Below, piece by piece: positions 59,545-64,000 of a stretch of DNA of 64,000 nt. Position 1 is the stretch's first letter, and each line of letters opens with the position of its first letter. The position numbers and the translations under genes were made by a program. Under the pieces are notes generated by a model. The model did no database searches, was not told the DNA's origin, and saw nothing but the letters and a program-made list of their open reading frames with translations. This DNA comes from Rhytidiadelphus loreus (Eukaryota; Streptophyta; Bryopsida; Hypnales; Hylocomiaceae). The DNA lies in contig OX344761.1 in the NCBI GenBank assembly GCA_947034895.1, positions 25,184,863 to 25,248,862 on the forward strand, read 5' to 3'.

Positions 59545-62231
59545 TCACCTGACAGGTTGCTGGTTGTAATGACTTTTCTCCTTCTTTTTAGCAGCTGCAA
59601 GCTTTGCGGCCCTGGCAGCTGCCTCTCTTGCAGCAGCCTTAGCTGCCGATGAATCACTATCTCCAGTCTTCTTTTTCTTCAGAGACTGCATCCTCTTCAA
59701 AATTTCTTTGGGGTCGACCGGCTCAGTGACTTCCTCGATGGTTTCCTCATCTTTCAGCTCACTGTCAGGAGTAGGCGGTACTTCTCCATCCCTCTCTTTG
59801 AAAGACTTCTCTTTCTTAGCCTTTCTTCTTTTAGAGCTTTTGCTGTTTGTCAGAGTGGGTAATCCTCCGGATCCTCCTTCCTCAATACCATTACCCGTCT
59901 CCTCTTCTTTCTTGTCATCAGGGTGAGAATCCGATCCTTTAAACAAACAAATGAAAGCACGTAAGAATGTCTAGATAGAATCATACAAAGTGAACCAACA
60001 AAGGCAACTGCCAAAAAATGCACCTAGGAATAGAAAAAATATTAAGAAACTATTGCAGATCATCAAAGTAATTAATCTCTACCAGAACAATGAGAGAAGA
60101 TATGAACTGAGGGCAGGAAAAAACCTATTCTAAAGGAAAACAAGAAATGCTGAATCGATAATCTAAAGACTATCAACAAAATTAGATAAACTACTGCTGT
60201 AGCGCAAAGATTTATCCTTGAAATAATTACTTTACTAAACTTGATGAGGAAGACGAGGGGCATCACAGTCGGTCAGTTTAGGTACAAAAGTCCATACGAA
60301 TGCTGTGATCAAGATTGTAGCGTCACAAATGAAACTTGGCTAGAATATTTACAAAACCTGAATGTTTTCTTTTGGGAAGCATAAATTTCAGTTCTGCAGA
60401 AAGTAAGTACAAACTGTGGAACACAAATATTGCAGAGACTTGGTAACGAGTAAGCATAACTGGTCACCGGCCACGTCAGTTCAACAAACAGTATGGAACC
60501 CACCATTTTCTTCTTTCTCGTCCGTCTCAATATTTTTAAACTCGGCAAGAACTGCCTCCAAATCAGCCAATTCCTTCTTTTTTATCTCCTTCTTCGAAAG
60601 CTGTCGCTCTGGCTCCCTAAAAACCGGAGGCAAAACAGCTTCAGGCTTTGATGGGGCCTCATCGATCCCTGCAGCTGCTCCACTTTCGTTTTCTCCATCC
60701 TCTTCAACCTCATCTTCAATCTCATCGTCTCCTTCTCCTTCTTCGTCCCCTTCTGATTCCTGAAATAGTACGCAGACGAAGAGAAAAGCATTCAGAAATA
60801 TACAGATACAGATACAAGTGTTAGGACGAACCTTCTGACTCGCACAACTATTAGAGAATTTCAAGAATCTCTAGCCAAGACCAAGCAAATACTAATAGGG
60901 TTATTTTCAATACCGTATTGGAGGATTCCTAATTTAAAGCCCTAATCACATTAAAGTGAGCATTATGTGATAACTTCCTGATAACTCGTACATTCGAGAA
61001 AACTCCCCAACCCTACACCGTCACTTTGTAGAAGGCAACAAACATCAGATAAGATTCAACTGTTCCGCATTTCACAGACAGAAACAAGACAAGTTTTTAA
61101 TTTCCACAATTAGTATTCATTCAAAACAATCGGAACCAAGGGTCAAATTCCCTGTTCCTCAGAAGCGTATAGACAAACCCTCGAACACAGCATCCTCGGA
61201 CTGGGACGCGAGACTCTTTCTTCTCATCGTGTATAGACCGGCCCAAACATCAACTTCGAAAAATAAAGTGGCGTCTAACAGTCACGCAGAACCCTAAATT
61301 ACAACCTTCAGAAATAAACAAGCAGCTAATCCAATTGACGCTTTTCTTACAAAGCCTACAACACTAGCCGCTGCCTTTATACTACTACGAACTTCTGTTC
61401 CGAAGTGCAACATAAATATGTTACCGTGTATTTCAAAACACATCTGTATGAGGGTCCCGCATATCGCAGCGTTCGCTCACTATGCATGCATAATCATAGT
61501 CAGTAATTGGTAAAAATTCCACAGGAAGTCAATCGAAACATCACAACAGAGCTACAACCAGAAAGAAACTAAGATACACGAAAACCTGTCAAGGAACTTC
61601 CTGTCGACAAACGCTTTTCATTACAGATCTAATGACCAACGAATGCTTACGTACGATCCATATGTAAGATGTGCATACACGGCGCACCCGAAGCGCTACA
61701 TCTAACAGCCAATGTTGGTAACCCTATTCAACAGACTGCAAGCACTGTCCAAAACGGCCCAACCCCGATATCACCAATGAAACCCTTCGAAACAGATCAC
61801 GGGGATCCAAGTCGACAACACACTTTTCATACGGCGGCCGGATTCAATCTCACGATGAAGAAAAAAGAACTACACAAAGGTGAGAAAACATGACCACTGA
61901 AAACCTTGCAACCTACCTCGCCTTGACTCAAGGCCTCCTTCGGTTCCGGAAGAGGAGCCACATCGATGTCCGGCGGTGGCGCGGTGGTAGCGAAGTAGTC
62001 ATCCTCATCGTCGCAATCCGCCCAGGACTTAACGGAGACTTGAGTGGCGGACCAAAACTGCGCGTGCTCCTCCTGCTTGGCCTCGGCGCTCTCGTCCTTG
62101 CCCTTGGACTTCTCCCGCTCCAATTTCCTCCTGCTCGACGACTTGGAGCGACGTCTCTCAAGCGCGGCAAAGATGTTCGTGCTGCTTATCGCCGGCAATC
62201 CATCGCCCTTCTTGTTTCCGCTTCCGACCAT
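59545..62231 (-). CDS. Conserved-looking acidic/lysine-rich protein of unknown function, three exons
   Basis: Minus-strand exons are 62231-61917, 60759-60504 and 59936-59545 (320 residues). Junction 1 is phase 0 (donor GTAGGT, acceptor TTTCAG), junction 2 phase 1 (donor GTGGGT, acceptor AAAG). N-terminal part: MVGSGNKKGDG, IFAALERRRSKSS and a basic helix, then VKSWADCDDEDDYFATTAPP. Middle: a long Glu/Asp run followed by LSKKEIKKKELADLEAVLAE. C-terminal part: Ser/Lys-rich region, VDPKEILKRMQSLKKKKTG, an Ala-rich helix and a KKKEKSHYNQQPVR end. I recognise no enzymatic domain. The charged, low-complexity make-up suggests a nuclear or ribonucleoprotein-associated role, but this is a guess. ATG 62231 is the first ATG in a frame that is otherwise open upstream from GTG. 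Confidence 0.8.
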
Positions 62232-62840
62232 CCTAACTACTCCACCGTAACCACTGCCGCTGTTCCCCCGTCGTCTTCTCCTCCTCACTACACCTCCACG
62301 CCGCCCTCCGCAGCAACCTCGGCCTCCAAATGCTGAAAAGCACGAATACGGGTGCCGAAACGCCGCTTCTGCACCAAACAACACGCCACAAATCCTAAGC
62401 TTCCACGAAACTGAATCGCGTCGCGCTCCACTGGATAAACCATGCAGCGAGGTGCTCTCACCCGGCCGCAGCGACGATCTCCGTGACAAAAAGCGAAGCA
62501 GTCGACTCCACGCGCAGTCCTCCCCGGCCACAATGAAGCAACCTCTATGGCGCTTGAAACCCTAAATCCTGATGCTCCTCCATCGCTCTCTCAAGGGCAT
62601 AGCCCCACCAACAAGAGCCGGTCGGCGCCGCTTTCGGCCGCCGCGCGCGAGCGCGCTTCGTCGTAAGCGCGGTTGGGGCTAAGATATTACTGCGCCGGGC
62701 GACATGGGCGACCGCGCGGCGGCCGGGTGGAGGGAAAGGGAATGAGCTGGCGGTTCTTGTAGGTGAGAGAGCGGCAAACGCGAAGTTACGCTGAGTATTA
62801 TCCGCTTTCACACGAGGACACTCTTGCTGGATAACCAAAG
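62232..62840 (-). promoter_or_regulatory. GC-rich upstream region of the 59.5-62.2 kb gene
   Basis: This is the most GC-rich stretch of the window (CGCGCGAGCGCGCTTCGTCG at 62641-62660). It lies directly upstream of the start codon and probably holds the 5' UTR and promoter. The open frames in it begin at non-ATG codons and change with strand, as expected for GC-rich DNA. Confidence 0.45.
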
Positions 62841-64000
62841 TTATTCAACAAGGCAGCCAAGTTCTCCAACCAAAGCACTCAACTGTGACTCCCCCTATTA
62901 TTAAGTTGACATCCCCTAAATATGGACCCAACATTTCCAAAAATAAGGCAGCCTCACCCCAATTTCTGTCAAACTTCAATTTCTCATTTTGATGCCTTTG
63001 GTTGTGACCTAAAGAAAAAATCCACCGCTTCATTATTTGATGACACTCCAATGATATTTTCTGAATTTTCAAAGTTGAAAGCATAGGATACCTATTTATG
63101 TCATTAGACTAGCCCTTCAACCGCTACCTTTGAAGCAAAAGATGCTTGAACTCCCATTAAAGATTGTGGTGGTTTGGGGGGACATAGTGACTCTTTTGTC
63201 ACCTTTCTATGCTCTTTCCAAACCATCTCATAGATGATACAAAACAAGAAGGTGGTGACATTGAGTACCTCTACCTTATTATAAAACGAATCCATTGTTA
63301 AGGATCGTTGATGGGCTATCCTCAACAGTTGCAAATGGAAGTGTCATAGTCATCATGGACAATTAAACAAATATATACCAAAAATTTGATGCATGACATC
63401 TAACATATAAATGTAAGCAAATTTTAACCTTTACCTCTTAATTATTCACTTAATAATTGAAATTTTCTAAAGCATACAACTTTATTTTTCTTAACCCATA
63501 GTTCAATTTCCGAGCTTAACTTCACTAAAAACAAAAATTCAAGAAAGTTAAGAATTTTGTTTTTAGGAAATGTAAAAGTTTCAAAAAAAATAAAGAATGT
63601 CTTTTTCGTTTCCATTGAATCTCTTACCATGGTTTGTAACTTTTCCCTATCGCAATTATAAATACTTACCAACTTTAGAAGAAGAAGAGAAGTGTTTGGT
63701 CTCCAAACCTAAAATTCCAAATGAGGGATGGGAGGAGTATTTATAGGTTTGTTTGTTGACCTCTAATTTATGTGGATGCAATTTTTTGTTCTTTTTATAG
63801 TTGCATTCTTAGAAATCAACCAATAACAAACACATTTGGATTGCAAAAGTAGTTGTCAAATTCTTGTCTAAAGACAAACTTCCAAATACGAGGTTTTAAC
63901 ATTCAATATTAGCTACATTCACAAATATGATGTACAAATGGAGAATAAGACATTTATTTAAGGTCAAGTGATCATAACCTTCTTGAACTCATTGAAAGGG
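62841..64000. other. Intergenic region at the window end, no gene recognised
   Basis: AT-rich, with short frames on the minus strand that show no family resemblance. No repeat termini were found. Confidence 0.45.

Noticed and set aside
61827..62531. 234-codon frame as the full first exon of the 59.5-62.2 kb gene
   Set aside because: Its first codon is GTG and it runs past the splice donor at 61917. The first ATG is at 62231, and the splice donor gives exact frame closure with exon 2.
1..64000. tRNA, rRNA, CRISPR arrays and bacterial-type operons
   Set aside because: No tRNA-like or rRNA-like sequence and no regularly spaced direct-repeat array was seen. The genes have introns and eukaryotic structure.

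Overview
The window is nuclear DNA of a green-lineage (streptophyte) eukaryote. The evidence is three intron-bearing genes with plant-type products (two ZIP2/ZIP11-like metal transporters and a plastid-type DnaJ with a transit-peptide-like N-terminus), GT-AG introns that restore frame exactly, and a dense background of plant-type transposable elements. Species cannot be fixed from the sequence. A piggyBac-type element would be unusual for a flowering plant, so a bryophyte, fern/lycophyte or streptophyte alga is an inference, not a result.

Layout. 1-5.4 kb: 3' part of a decayed LINE (+ strand) with reverse transcriptase, a very long linker, RNase H and a CAAAA/CCAAA tail. 5.6-5.95 kb: one copy of a short TIR element, here called MITE-B. 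7.8-9.7 kb (-): ZIP transporter A, three exons. 10.2-18.2 kb: two adjacent MITE-B copies, the second split by a 7.35-kb piggyBac-like transposon with TTAA target duplication. That transposon carries a broken DDE transposase, a second broken ORF with basic AT-hook-like motifs, and a nested MITE-C. 18.2-39 kb: gene-poor, AT-rich DNA with a decayed coiled-coil ORF (21.3-22.8 kb), a deleted Ty3/gypsy chromovirus-like element with both LTRs (23.35-26.07 kb), two MITE-C copies, two MITE-D copies, a TTTGCAAGCC-rich element and a TTAA-flanked piggyBac-type MITE. 39.5-41.7 kb (-): ZIP transporter B, a diverged paralogue of A with the same intron positions and phases. 42.9-48.4 kb (+): plastid DnaJ gene, 11 exons. 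48.4-59.5 kb: AT-rich DNA with another MITE-B, two long piggyBac-type MITEs, two near-perfect foldbacks and one longer TIR element. 59.5-62.2 kb (-): a three-exon acidic/lysine-rich protein of unknown function. 62.2-64 kb: its GC-rich upstream region, then AT-rich DNA.

How it fits together. The working genes are two metal transporters of the secretory/plasma membrane system, one plastid co-chaperone, and one gene of unknown function. ZIP-B and the DnaJ gene are divergent and share a 1.17-kb intergenic region. Everything else is layered transposon history. The most informative case is the piggyBac element at 10577-17926: an unoccupied relative of its insertion site survives at 49.4-49.8 kb, so both boundaries can be read to the base.

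Limits. Gene models come from splice-signal reading and frame closure without transcripts. Repeat boundaries and similarities were judged by eye.
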